64,000 nt of DNA from positions 6,807,997 through 6,871,996 of the forward strand of contig NC_012871.2 of the NCBI RefSeq assembly GCF_000003195.3. The letters are read 5' to 3'. This DNA is from Sorghum bicolor. Its lineage: Eukaryota > Streptophyta > Magnoliopsida > Poales > Poaceae. Positions 1 through 11,100 of the stretch are shown here, in pieces. Positions within the stretch are counted from its first letter, which is position 1. Each line of letters starts with the position of its first letter. The notes beneath the pieces were generated by a model. That model saw only the letters and a list, made by a program, of their open reading frames with translations, had not been told where the DNA came from and did not search any database. The position numbers were made by a program, and so were the translations under genes.

Positions 1-508
1 TGTGCGCCACCATGGTCCCCTTCTTCGCCTGTTAAATTCATCAATGGCCGGCCATAGCCACAGCCCACAGGTCGTAGTACCATCAGTGTTACTTGTGCTG
101 CAAATAAACTATAAAGCCCATCGATCGATCACCGGCGGCGGCGGCGGCGCGGTAGCTCACCAGCGTCACGAGGTGGTCGCACTCGTCGTCGGAGAGGAAC
201 CCTTTGTACACGAAGATCCTGCATATTTATGCAGATCGATGTGCCGGAATGAAAACCAACCTCGTCAGAATAATGCATGTGTGTGTGACGTGTGTCCTCG
301 CTCCTCCTACTACGTGTTTATTGATGTCGCTGTTTATATACCTTGGCTGCCATGAGAGGGCCTTGACACGAGAGGAGCTCAAAGGAGGCGCCGCCGGTGC
401 GACGACGGCGGCGTCGTCGTCCTCGCCAAGGAGCAGCAGCACCGGCACGACGGCGGTGGTGGCCAGGAGGAGCGCCGCCAGGAGGAGCAGCACGACGCAG
501 AGACTCAT
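1..508 (-). CDS. P4H: prolyl 4-hydroxylase, 5' part (runs off left edge)
   Basis: Prolyl 4-hydroxylases of the ER and Golgi convert peptidyl proline to hydroxyproline, using 2-oxoglutarate, Fe(II) and ascorbate. Three exons read in phase: 508-342, 218-161 and 28 to the edge, all bounded by GT-AG introns. The start ATG is at 508-506. Residues 1-27 form a hydrophobic type II anchor, followed by an acidic stretch and then SRVKALSWQPR. Exon 2 encodes IFVYKGFLSDDECDHLVTL, the typical start of the plant P4H catalytic domain. Exon 3 begins AKKGTMVAH. The catalytic His, Asp, His and Lys residues would lie outside the window, so function cannot be judged. The window ends exactly where the sister copy at 3.7-4.5 kb carries a frameshift. 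The family call is firm; intactness is unknown. Confidence 0.8.
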
Positions 509-912
509 GGCGATCGCCGATCACTGCAGGTAGGACGGTCGTCCTGTGTTTTCTTAGGCCTAGAGCGAAACACACAATCGAAACGAACACCAATACATAA
601 ACTAAATAATAATAATAGCACTCAATATAATTGAGTCGGTCTATCCGTCGATCGCTAGGGTGTTTTGGCTCTAGAGAACCCTCGATTTTTATCAATTGCG
701 TTGGTCGCTGCGCAGGCATGCAGCGCCAGCCGCCTTGGCCTCAACGCCAGCGGACAGCAAAGAGTGCAAAAGGCTGCATGCTTCATCGTTCTACTAGTTG
801 TTGCCCATGTACTTTTGGACTAGGCCAAGCTAAAAGCTGTATTCTCTGATTATAAATCTATATATGCCTTAATACGTGTATAGACTTGCGTTAAAAAAGT
901 TTGTGTTTCTTT

Positions 913-1287
913 TAATACGTGTGCAATAGTGGGCTATAGCAGCGCTATTTCTGGTATAGTTGCTGGACAGACTTGTCGCTAAGCTATTTGTATTTTTTCT
1001 ACTATCACAACTTTCACCGCTATTGCGCGCTACAGCACCGTTAAGTTGCATTTGCTATGATATATAAATTTTACCCTATTACGCACTATAGCACCGCTGT
1101 GACAACTCTTCTCAGTCTGGTTCTCAAAACTCCATCTTAGACTAGATTATCATTTATTATTGGCATCTAATTTAGTATTTTGAACAATGAAGCTTTCGTA
1201 AACCATGCTATATAGCCGCTCTTGGCGCCGGAAGACTGTCGCAGGCCAATCCATACCATCGCATTTAGTGACATAATTTATGTATGG
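913..1287. other. intergenic, degenerate repeat
   Basis: No gene is seen. The stretch holds short recurring phrases such as CTATAGCAGCGCTATTT and ACTATAGCACCGCTG, which look like decayed inverted repeats. A related phrase recurs near 5760-5890 (TAGCGGCCACTACC). It is probably the relic of an unnamed DNA element. Confidence 0.35.
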
Positions 1288-1905
1288 AAAAAGTCTACAC
1301 CACTCCCAAACTATCTAGAGCAGACTACTTCACCCCTTAAACTATAAAATCGGATATTTTACCACCTGAATTTTTAAAAACCGGTCAAACAACCCTCTAA
1401 AGCGGTTTTGGAGGGTGGTTTTATCTTTTTCTTTTTTATTTATTTCTGTTGAATCTTTGAAAAATCATAATAAATCACAGAAAAATCATAAAATACAAAA
1501 TCTAATCTTGTTGAACTCTACATGAGTAGATCTACATAGTAAATATATAATATGGTATGCTTATTTACAATTTTTTTACTATAGCTTAGATTTATGTTTT
1601 TCTATAATTAATTAGAATAATTCATATATGCAGTTTTTATGGTCCATTTATGGCAATTTTTTTGATGAGCTAATTATTGTTTGGTTGAAGTATAGTAAAA
1701 AAATTTGTATCCATTGGATAACGTATAACTTAGTATAGATTTATTTAGCTTTATTCTTGTTAAATCTATGCTTTATCTATAACTAAGTCATACGTGATTC
1801 AATGAGTATGAAATTTTTATCATAGTTTAAGCATACAATAATGAGTTCACCATAAAAATTTAACCATAATTGGACCATAGAAACTACATATATGAAAGCC
1901 TAAAC
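1288..1905. mobile_element. long foldback element, copy 1 (right arm lost)
   Basis: This shares its left arm and centre with the fuller element at 6.3-7.3 kb. Shared phrases include AATCATAATAAATCAC, ATATAATATGGTATG and ATAATTGGACCATAG, in the same order. The matching right arm is missing, so this copy appears truncated near 1905. No coding capacity is visible. It is a non-autonomous DNA element of unknown superfamily. Confidence 0.5.
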
Positions 1906-2580
1906 CCTAAAAACCATAATCTTACACCAAACCACACTAAAATGACCCTCCATATCAAAGCCTAAAATTTCTTTAAAGTTATTTAATTTCTCACTCACAC
2001 ACATTCAACGGCACTAGCATAATAGCTCACCCACCATCAGAACGTTGTATTATTGCGGCTCTAATATGTTGTATTATTTCGTCGATGTTATATAAATTTG
2101 TAATGCATAATGGAATAGAGAATTTTTCTAGAGAAATGATGCCAATTTCTTAAAAACATCAATTTGAATTTATTTAAATTCGACCTGATATTTTTGATTT
2201 TTTTTAGATTTCGTATTTGTTGCCGGGGACAGAAATTTTCTTCTTACCCCCGGTCCCTGTGCGGCTCGTACCTCTGTCCGTGCTGGTAGCGTTGTATCTG
2301 CATGCTCTCAGCATTCTCTGTTGAAATCAAATCACTCCCTTTAGTTATTATACGTATGTCAAAAGGCCTTACCGGCCTGACTGAAGAGAGTCATAGTGTA
2401 TCTGAGTATGCATTGCATGCTACTAATTTCACCTTGAGGAAGAAATGTCCATGCTGCAATCCTCTCTTCGATCCTACTCACCACCGTGTCCTTGGCAAAA
2501 CAAGAAGAGAAAACATGTTATTGTCACTCTGTCAATCAATATAATGAAGCATGCAACATGTAGAGGATGGTTGTTTTGCT
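1906..2580. other. unassigned stretch between two foldback copies
   Basis: AT-rich DNA followed by a more GC-balanced part near 2220-2560 containing GTTGCCGGGGACAG. An 80-codon plus-strand frame at 2302-2544 has no recognisable motif and no splice context. It is possibly a retroelement relic; nothing further can be supported. Confidence 0.3.
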
Positions 2581-3030
2581 GCAGTGATGGTGGTTTTGAC
2601 TTTTTATTTTTATTTTTTTATTTATGTTAAATTTTTTTTAAAAAATCATAGTAAATTATAGAAAAATCATAAAATGAAAAATCTAATTTTGTTAGACTCT
2701 ATATGAGTAGACCTATACAGAGAATATATAATATGGTATGTTTTAGTACAAAATTTTTGTTGTAGCTTTAGACCTATGAATTATTCTAATTAATTAAGCG
2801 TAGATCTAAAGCTACAGTAAAAACTTTGTACTAAAACATACTATATTATATGTTTACTATGTCAATCTACTCAGAGTCCAATAAAATTTGACTTTTTATT
2901 TTATAAGTTTTTTATGATTTATTATGATTTTTTAAATATTTAGCAAAACTAAATAAAAAAGAAAAAGATATATTTGACCGGTTTTGAAAAGTTTAGGGAA
3001 TAGAAAATATAGTTTTATAGCTCAGGGCGT
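2581..3030. mobile_element. long foldback element, copy 2 (centre deleted)
   Basis: A near-continuous palindrome of about 420 bp centred near 2790. The left arm (AATCATAAAATGAAAAATC ... TATAATATGGTATG) mirrors the right arm (CATACTATATTATATG ... TTTATGATTTATTATG). It is the same family as 1288-1905 and 6318-7268 but lacks the middle segment, so it is an arms-only deletion derivative. Confidence 0.55.
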
Positions 3031-3031
3031 T

Positions 3032-3540
3032 AAGTAGGGGCGGATCTAGGATAAGGACAAAGGGGGCTAAACAATGAAGATTTAGTACTAAAGTTAGAGA
3101 TTAGTGATCATTTGGAAGGGCTTAAGTAGGGGCGGATCTAGGATAAGGACAAAGAGGGCTAAACAATGAAGATTTATGGCTTGTTTGGCATAACATAACT
3201 TCAATAGTAAAGTTGTTTTTTTAGAAAATAGTTTCATGAGCAACTTTCTAGATGAAGCTGAGCTGTTTTAAAAAAAGTGTTTGGTAAAATAGCTTCAACA
3301 ACTACTTTATGCATAGATGAGAGAGAGAAATGAGGGAGAGAGCTGTAATAGCTACTTTTTTCAGCTTCATCCCAACTCATGTCTTTATGAGAGGAGAAAA
3401 AAATAATTTCACTCATAAAGTTATTTTAGAAATAAGTGTTTGCCAAAAAAACAGCTCACAACAGCTCATAAAGCTGTTGTGAGATGTACCAAACATGCCA
3501 TTAGTACTAAAGTTAGAGATTAGTGATCATTTTGTGGCTA
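3032..3540. repeat. direct repeat, one copy split by a MITE
   Basis: The phrase AGTAGGGGCGGATCTAGGAT and about 90 bp in all occur at 3032-3123 and again from 3124. The second copy is interrupted at GATTTA by the element at 3177-3500 and resumes as TTAGTACTAAAG. The first copy therefore preserves the empty insertion site. Confidence 0.8.
3177..3500. mobile_element. Tourist-like MITE with TTA target duplication
   Basis: A 324-bp element with imperfect terminal repeats: TGGCTTGTTTGGCATA at the left, and TGGCATGTTTGGTAC read inward from the right. TTA at 3174-3176 and 3501-3503 forms the target duplication, as in PIF/Harbinger elements. The adjacent empty-site repeat confirms both ends exactly. 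Confidence 0.85.
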
Positions 3541-3698
3541 AGTAACAGTTACTAAGGTAGAAAATCATGCTCATAAGGGGCTACAACCCATCCAGCCCCC
3601 TCGTGCCTCTGGGGTAAAGTAGTTCACCCTATATAGGTGAGAGGATTATATAAACTTTTTTTTTTTAAAAAAAAGCAAACTGCCAAAAGTAAGGGTAC

Positions 3699-4452
3699 CT
3701 GGCGCTTGTTGAGGAACATGCCAGTGCTGGTGCGCCCCGGGCTATAGCCGGACTGGTTGTGCCTTGTGCGCCACCATGGTCTCCTTCTTCGCCTGTTCAA
3801 TTTCATCAATCGCCGGCCGGCGGCCGTAGCCACAGGTAGTACCATCAGTTACTACTTAGGCCTTGTTTAGATCCAAATTTTTTTTTAGATTTTGACACTG
3901 TAGCACTTTCGTTTTTATTTGACAAACATTATCCAATCATGAAGCAACTGGGCTTAAAAGATTCGTCTCGTGATAGTTATTATTTTTATCTATATTTAAT
4001 ACTTCATACATGTGCCGCAAGGTTCGATGTGACAGGAAGTTTTGGGTTTTTTGGTCTAAACAAGACCTTACTTGTGCTGCAAATAAAGCCCATCAATCGA
4101 TCGATCACCGGCGGCGATGTTCGCTCACCAGCGTCACGAGGTGGTCGCACTCGTCGTCGGAGAGGAACCCCTTGTACACGAAGATCCTGCATATGCAGCA
4201 GAGATGCGAAAAGCACGAAACAAAAAAACCTCGTCAGTCAGCATGCATGTGTGTCCTCTCCTGGCTCCTCCTCGATGTCGCGCTGTTTATATACCTTGGC
4301 TGCCACGAGACGGCCTTGACACGAGAGGGGTTGAAAGGAGGCACCGGTGCGACGACGGCGGCGGCGGCGGCGTCGTCATCGTCCTCGCCAAGGAGCAGCA
4401 CCAGCACGACGGCGGTGGCGGCCAGGGCGAGCAGCACGACGCGGAGTCTCAT
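3699..4452 (-). pseudogene. P4H: prolyl 4-hydroxylase 5' fragment, frameshifted
   Basis: Three exons mirror the copy at 1-508: 4452-4295, 4186-4129 and 3792-3699, all with GT-AG borders. Exon 1 encodes a hydrophobic anchor, an acidic run and SRVKAVSWQPR. Exon 2 encodes IFVYKGFLSDDECDHLVTL. Exon 3 starts AKKETMVAH, then hits a 7-bp tandem duplication (GCACAAGGCACAACC) that shifts the frame to a stop. Without the extra 7 bp the exon would be 87 nt and would continue to NQSGYSP and TSTGMFLNKRQ, the normal family sequence. Downstream of the exon 3 donor no further P4H exon is seen before 3.6 kb, so the 3' half is missing too. It is a pseudogene by both criteria. Confidence 0.85.
3859..4067. mobile_element. 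GGCCTTGTTTAG-family MITE in P4H pseudogene intron
   Basis: Begins GGCCTTGTTTAG and ends CTAAACAAGACC, flanked by TTA at 3856-3858 and 4068-4070. It sits in intron 2 of the prolyl 4-hydroxylase pseudogene. The sister unit has only GTTACTTGTGCTG at this point, so insertion followed the duplication. Confidence 0.85.
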
Positions 4453-4555
4453 GGCGATCGCCGATCACTGCAGGTAGGACGGTCCTGTGTTTTTTTTTTT
4501 TGGGTCTGTCTATCTGTCGCTCGATCGGGTGTGTTTTGGCTCGCGAGAACGCTAA

Positions 4556-4735
4556 GGCCTCGTTCGTTTAGCCATAATTCCTCCCGGAATCATCCCCAGT
4601 GATTAAAGTGAGTACAAATTAGCATAGCAATTCCTTCCGGAATCATTCCCAGTGATCAAAGTGAGTACAAATTAGCATAGCAATTCCAGGTTGGAATTGT
4701 TCCCAGTGTCTGATTCCTGATAACCGAACATGCGC
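4556..4735. mobile_element. small MITE with internal tandem repeat
   Basis: Begins GGCCTCGTTCG, ends CGAACATGCGC, with TAA on both sides (4553-4555, 4736-4738). Inside, about 55 bp containing AGTGAGTACAAATTAGCATA is repeated twice in tandem. It is absent at the matching place in the sister unit near 680. Confidence 0.7.
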
Positions 4736-4984
4736 TAAACTTTTGTCAATTGCGTTGGTCGCTGCGCAGGCATGCAGCGCCAGGCGCCTTGGTCTCAACG
4801 CCCAGCGGACAGCAAGAGTGCAAGGATGCTTCATCGTTCTACTGGTTGTTGCCCGTGTACTTTTGGACTACTAGGCCAAGCTAAAAGCTGTATTGATATG
4901 TCATAATACGTGTACAGACTTGCGTTAAAAAGTTCTTGTGTTTTTAACATTTGTATTAAAAACGATATTTATAAAAATTAGTAG

Positions 4985-5116
4985 ATTTATACTCTGATCA
5001 TTTATGTAGACGAATCTTTTGAGCTTAGTTAGTCCGTAATTTGACAATAATTGTCAAATACAAACAAAAGTGCTACAGTAGCCCAACCTAAATTTTTTCA
5101 CCAACTAAACAAGACC
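4985..5116. mobile_element. truncated GGCCTTGTTTAG-family MITE
   Basis: Contains GACGAATCTTTTGAGC, CAAAAGTGCTACAGTA and the end CTAAACAAGACC. The left terminus is missing. Confidence 0.6.
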
Positions 5117-5917
5117 TTATTTGTATCCATGTGTTAGCTAGGTTCACACTCTAGTGCTTACTATATTAGTTTTATTCAGTATCTTTATTTTATCAATATA
5201 AATATATTCTTGGTCATAAACCCTACTCTTAGTCACTAAAATTGTATAAACATTTGTTTCAGTTTACACCACGCCACTTAAGATATGATGTTCGATTTCT
5301 CTGCCAAAGTATTATATAGCGTTATTGCTTTATGTGTATAAATAATAAGTGTGCTTACAAGTATTGATATGTCATCATATTTTACCTAAAAAAAACACAG
5401 CATATCTAAATTAACTACTTATAAAATTTGTTGTCATTGAGATTTGTTTGATGTAGTTTAAAACGAATTGTTAGTGTCATTGGTATATTATTTGATAGCA
5501 AGCATTTTTACTATGGAAGATATATACTTATTGCTAATGTATGACTATATACATGTACTTGGTATACATGTTGAAACATAACATTTATATTTACTTTGGA
5601 TTTTGCACTTGTAGAACCGGGTAATTCAGAAACACATATAACATACTTGGTGTTATTATTTAATTATTTTCATCCACTCCCAATTGGTGTTATTTAACAC
5701 ATATAACATACTTAATGTTATTTAATTTAGAAACACATTTATTCTTTAAATGATTACATAGTGAATAGCGGTCCAACAACAACAAAAGCGACAACCTACA
5801 ATAGCCGACGCTAAGTTCTAATATGCTATTTTGGATCTACTTGGTAGTAACGGTAGCGGGCTGCTACTACTGTAGCGGCCACTACCATGCTATTTAGTAT
5901 ATGGGCCAAGCAACTTA
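5117..5917. other. AT-rich intergenic
   Basis: No gene is seen. There are short local duplications around 5630-5740 (AACACATATAACATACTT twice) and a degenerate inverted-repeat phrase near 5760-5890 resembling 913-1100. Confidence 0.35.
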
Positions 5918-6258
5918 GGGCATGTTTAGATCCCTCAAAAGTTTTGGCTGTAAACTTTACATCCAAATAGGTGTTTAGATGCTTCCAAAAACTTTTTGGT
6001 CTGCAGCACATAAGACAGATTTGCCCTCATTTAATGCTTGATTTGGTTCATTAATTGAAGTACATGCACATGATTGCTGGGGGTATATCCCGTCCAACTC
6101 GGGTCCCTAGGCACTTTTTGGACAGTTTTGGGACTCAAGGGTCCCAAATTTCAAATCTTTACAGCCCATGGTTTACAGACCCCTGTGTAGATCTATTCTT
6201 CCAAAAAGTGTACATTTCTCCAAAACATTTTGGTTTTTAGCTGAATCTAAACAGGCCC
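5918..6258. mobile_element. Tourist-like MITE
   Basis: A 341-bp element starting GGGCATGTTTAGATCC and ending GAATCTAAACAGGCCC, flanked by TTA at 5915-5917 and 6259-6261. It is internally AT-rich with no coding capacity. Confidence 0.8.
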
Positions 6259-6317
6259 TTAGGAAGATCTAGAGGCTATGCAGCCGGAGACCCAAAGTTC
6301 CCTTTTGCACCCGCTTC

Positions 6318-7268
6318 AGGGTGAAAAAAGTTCACTTTAGGTCTTTCAACTTTCACGAAAGTCTGATTTTTATTTCTGAACTCTAAAACTAGACAAAATA
6401 CATTCCTCAACTTTTAAAACCGTGCACATTACATCCATGACCTGATTTTAAAAGCGGTTTTGTCTTTTTTTTATTTATTTTGGCTGATTTTTTTGAAAAA
6501 TAACTGTAAATCACATAAAAAATCATAAAGTAGAAAACTCAACTTTGTTGGATTTTAGATGAGTACATCTACACATTGAATATATAATATAGTATATTTT
6601 AGTACAATTTTTTTGATGCAGCTTTAGATCTATGCTTTTTTGTAATTAATTAGACTAATTATAGCTACAGTTCTATGGTCTAATTGTGATGAAATTTATA
6701 TGGTAGACTAATTATTCTATGCTTGAGTTGTAGTAAAAAATTCATACTCATTGGATCATGTATTACTTAGTGATAGATTTACTTAGGTTTATGCTTGTTA
6801 AATTTGAATAAATCTATAACTAAGTTATATATGATCTAATGAGTATAAAATTTTTATCATAGTTTAAACATATAAAAATTAGTCCAACATAAAAAATCAT
6901 CATAATTGGACCATACAAATTATATCTATGAATTATTCTAATTAATTATAGAAAAACACAGATCGCTACAACAAAAACTTTGTACTAAAGCATACTATAT
7001 TATATGTTCACTGTGTACATCTATTTATCTGAAGTCCAACAAAATCAGATTTACTATTTTTGTGAATTCTATGTGATTTACTATAATTTTACAAATATTC
7101 AGATGAAATAAATAAAAATGAAAAAGACAAAATTGCCTTCAAAACTGCTCATAACCATGTCAAGGACGTAATATGCACATTTTAAAAATTAAAGGATACA
7201 TTTTATCTGATTTTAAAGTTTAGAGATGAAATGGAGACTTTCGCCAAAGTTGGACTTCTTCGGGTCAA
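6318..7268. mobile_element. long foldback element, complete copy
   Basis: About 950 bp with arms of several hundred bases. The left arm (TTTCACGAAAGTCTG ... TATAATATAGTATATTTTAG) mirrors the right arm (CTAAAGCATACTATATTATA ... GAGACTTTCGCCAAAG). A unique centre near 6660-6935 is shared with copy 1. Exact ends and target duplication are not resolved. No transposase is visible. Confidence 0.6.
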
Positions 7269-8141
7269 ATGGTCAAGTGGTGTCTCTCGTGGAGGCAAGT
7301 AAGAAGCATGGGATGGGCCCAGGACTAGTTCCAGGAAGACGAGGCCCAACAATGGTATCCTGGTTCCTACGTGTCAGAGATTTTTTTTTTTCTAGGAGAG
7401 ATGGGATGAATAATCTGCTTTAGTGGTGGTCTCCATGTTCTGAAATGGTTTTAGGAGACTCTTATAGAATAAGGGAGATGGAATATAGGATGTTTGATGG
7501 AGTTGCTCTTCTAAAATGGCTTAACGGCGTGCTTAAATGTACGAAGAGGGCAAGGTCGTAGTTGTTAAATAGCAGAGCGAATTCAGAGAGAAGAAATAAA
7601 ACAAAGAAACAGGTAGCTGATCCTTTTGGTGTATTGGATCTTGGCAGTGTAGCTAACAAGGCACGTTGATCTTCGATGATCGGAAGTTCTGATGTCAAGT
7701 ATCGTCCACACAACTCTTATATAAGATAATAAATATATAAATCCCAACTCACAAAATCCTTTTTATACACAAACACCGCCAGTATACTAACCCAACTCGC
7801 CCAAGTCAAAATTTCTAGGTCAAAAAAGTTTGACGCAGCTACACTATCAACAGGTAGTAGTAGTGTATAAAAGAATCCCTGACCAAGAACATCGATCAGG
7901 ACTGTCAGAATCAGCAGCTGAAACGGGCCACCGATCAAAAGAATGAACGAATCATCGATCGTATCACAAAGTCAAGAGGAGCAAACTCCTCCAAACTCAT
8001 CCCCACCACCACCGGGTCGTCAGCCGTCGTTCCTCATAAGCGAGCTGTTCTTACGGGCTGTCGACCCGTCGTCCACCATCTGTCTGTCCTCTTTGAACCT
8101 CAAAAGTGGAATTAGCCACAAAGATCAGGTTTTCGCCATCG
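7269..8141. other. downstream flank of GALT-A
   Basis: No independent gene is seen. The part nearest 8141 is the expected 3' untranslated region of the galactosyltransferase. The rest is AT-rich with small recurring phrases. The exact polyadenylation site cannot be placed. Confidence 0.4.
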
Positions 8142-11100
8142 TCATCTCACATTGCAGCACCGGGCACTCCCAGACTGCAGCTTCCGCCACAGGCAGATCA
8201 TGTGCTGCGGGGACTGGTAGTGCGCCGTGAAGTAGCCGTTGTAGCAGCCCGACTGGTAGAACCGCACGTCGTGCCGGATCTCCACCGGCCGCCGCGTCTT
8301 GTTGAACTTCTCCACCCACATGCCCATGCTCACATCCTCCATCTTAAACAGCTGCGCACCAGGATGACACAAACCATTTTCAGCTGCTGTTGCTTATTTT
8401 GAGAGCCCATGTCTGTTGATTACTTGACTCAGTTGGTCAGGTCAGATATTATGCTTACCCGAAGTGTCTGATTGTCGAATTCAGACACGATGTAGTGAGC
8501 AATATCAGATGAAATTACATAGCCAGGTCCATTCGCATAATTCGGGTACACTTCTTCCGGCCATTCCTGCATAGAAAGGAGATACATTTTCAATGATAAT
8601 GCCACTATCATTTACTCTATAGAATGTCAAGAAGAGCTGTTGTCCACTACTTAAGATTAGACCAGGATAGAGAAAGGGGTGACATCGTGCCACCATCTTT
8701 TACTATCTAGAATGTCAAGAAAAGCTGTTGTCCACTATTAGATTAGACTAGGATACTTAGATTAGACTAGGATAGAGAAAGGGGCGACAACTATGGACAG
8801 CACAACTACAGCTGTCACCGGCTTGTGTACATAGAAGAACTCCCAAGCATACTCTTTGTTTGCTAAGAATGATATATAAATGCAAGATTTTATTTTAACT
8901 TTTCAAGAGGTCTAAGCTAGTGATACATATTTATTATCTAAATGGACATCATAGAGAAAATAAACAAAAGAAAACGTGCAGTTGGTCGATACACTAGATG
9001 TCTGTTTGCTAGAAAAAGAAAGAATATGGGCTTGATACTGCATGACAAAAATCCTATATTCCAGGTTCCACAATTACACAGGAGACAACAATTTACCTCA
9101 TAAGTTACTGCCCACTTGCCAGATCTTAGTGGTCGATGGAAGTAGTTTATACTTCCGACATAAACGCTTTTATCATTTCGACCTTTCTTCACTTGATCCA
9201 GTACTGAATCGATCCTGACGAATGTATCATCATCACATTTCATTACGTACTTTGCAGGGACAACGCGCACCTGCATTAACAAAGATTATTAACTGTAAAT
9301 ATGAATGAAATGGACCTGTAAAGAAATATGGCGTTGCAGCTTGCATGTAAATATTACTTGGTTGCCAAATTGAAATCACTTACCCCATACTCAGCAATGG
9401 CAACGGTCTTCAACACAACAAGGTCATAGCTATCAATAAAAGGCACTATAACAATGTCCTGGAAGAACTCTGCCTCCTTCTTGAGCTCTGCATTAACTTC
9501 CTTTTTTCCATTCTGCGAATTTCCTTATTCCAGTCAGTGTTTTGCAGCTTGCAAATTAGTAAAAACATTTGATGACTAAAGGTGGTAGTAGTTACCAGAG
9601 CCACAAAGAACCGAGCTACAATATTGGATGATTTCCTTGTATACATCATCCATGATTTCCTTACAGCCATACGCTCAGCAAAATGGCTGGCTGCAGAGAG
9701 AATGCCTATGAAAAGCTCAACAGGTTCAGTGGGCAGCGGTGGGGCTTTCCACTGTTCAGACATCTCAAGGTATCGCTCGGGAGCAAAACTAGGATGTGAA
9801 TTGGGTAGAGAACTAGCAAAAATTGACTCGATATCAATGTCTCCATTCAGAGACAACGCAGTTGCATCCTCAAGAGAGTAACCCTGAAAGAAAAAAAAAA
9901 TTGGCAACAATTAGCAATACATACCTCAGGACTACACACCAAGACTTATGAGGCTTTAATGGTAAACTTACAGTGCGGTAAGGAAATGAAGCAACATGCC
10001 GCCCATCAACATTGACATGGTAACCTTCCAAACCAGCTGTTAAAGTCATAACAAATAGCTTGCCTTCTGTGAACGGGTATGGCCAACTGATGTGGACATC
10101 CTTTGGTCTGCCAATCAATCGTTTCACCCACCATTTCATCTTTGATTCCTCTGACTTGTTGTCATCGTCGTGAATCCATTTCTCACACTTGAGTTGCCCG
10201 TCAACTGAAAACACAAAAACGACATATCCCATGAATCATAATGCCAATGTTGCAAAGCAAAGTCAGGGCCTGCATTCTTTAAGTAAAAGAAATCATGGTT
10301 TTAACTTCAGTTTCAAGTAGAAGCATTTGGGTAAAATTGAAAGGACTGAATAGCTGGCTGCTGCAAGGAAAGTTCTCTCAGGTTCGCTGAACACCAAATC
10401 TTGGTCCATTGCTATGGTGCTCTGCTCACTACATTCAACCACGGTTCACTTCAGTTGGCGAAAGCTTGCTTTCACAGCATTGAATCATCCTTAACTTAAA
10501 AGTAGCTGGAACTCACTGGACACAGGGACTCCTAAAAACACAGCACATGTGACACTAGCAGTTGTTTATGTTCCATAAATCAGAGAAAAAAACAAAATAT
10601 AGAAAAGAAGTTCAGGTTCCCACGTCGGTTGCCTCGTCAAAACTGAACAGCTCTCTACAACGCGGTTTCAGGTCAATGTGTATCGTAAGATTCCACCGAT
10701 TTGAAAAATAGGACACGTCGCCATCAGGTCCCTCGCAGTCTCGCACGCATTTGTCCTCAAACAGGAAAAGCAAATCTGGAAATGAATTCTAACCCCTTTC
10801 TAGAAATTTCCGGCGCGAAGTTTGTACCTTTTTTATGGCCGATTCCACCAAACTACGCTTATTCCACGGAATTAAGGCCTTGTTTAGTTCCAAAATTTTT
10901 GGCAAAATGAGCACGGTAGCAATTTCGTTTGTATTTGACAAATATTGTTCAATCATGGACTAACTAGGCTCAAAAGATTCGTCTCGTCAATTCCGACTAA
11001 ACTGTGCAATTAGTTTTAATTTTTATCTATATTTAATACTCCATACATACGTCTAAAGATTCGATGTGACGGAGAATCTGAAAAATTTTGCAAAATTTTT

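Larger units (their letters stand above)
3765..4944. repeat. tandem segmental duplicate of 1-912
   Basis: Sequence at 3765-4944 matches 1-912 from TGTGCGCCACCATGG to the phrase ACGTGTACAGACTTGCG, including promoter DNA upstream of the prolyl 4-hydroxylase ATG. The two units are in direct orientation. This unit is longer mainly because MITEs at 3859-4067 and 4556-4735 inserted after duplication. Confidence 0.85.
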
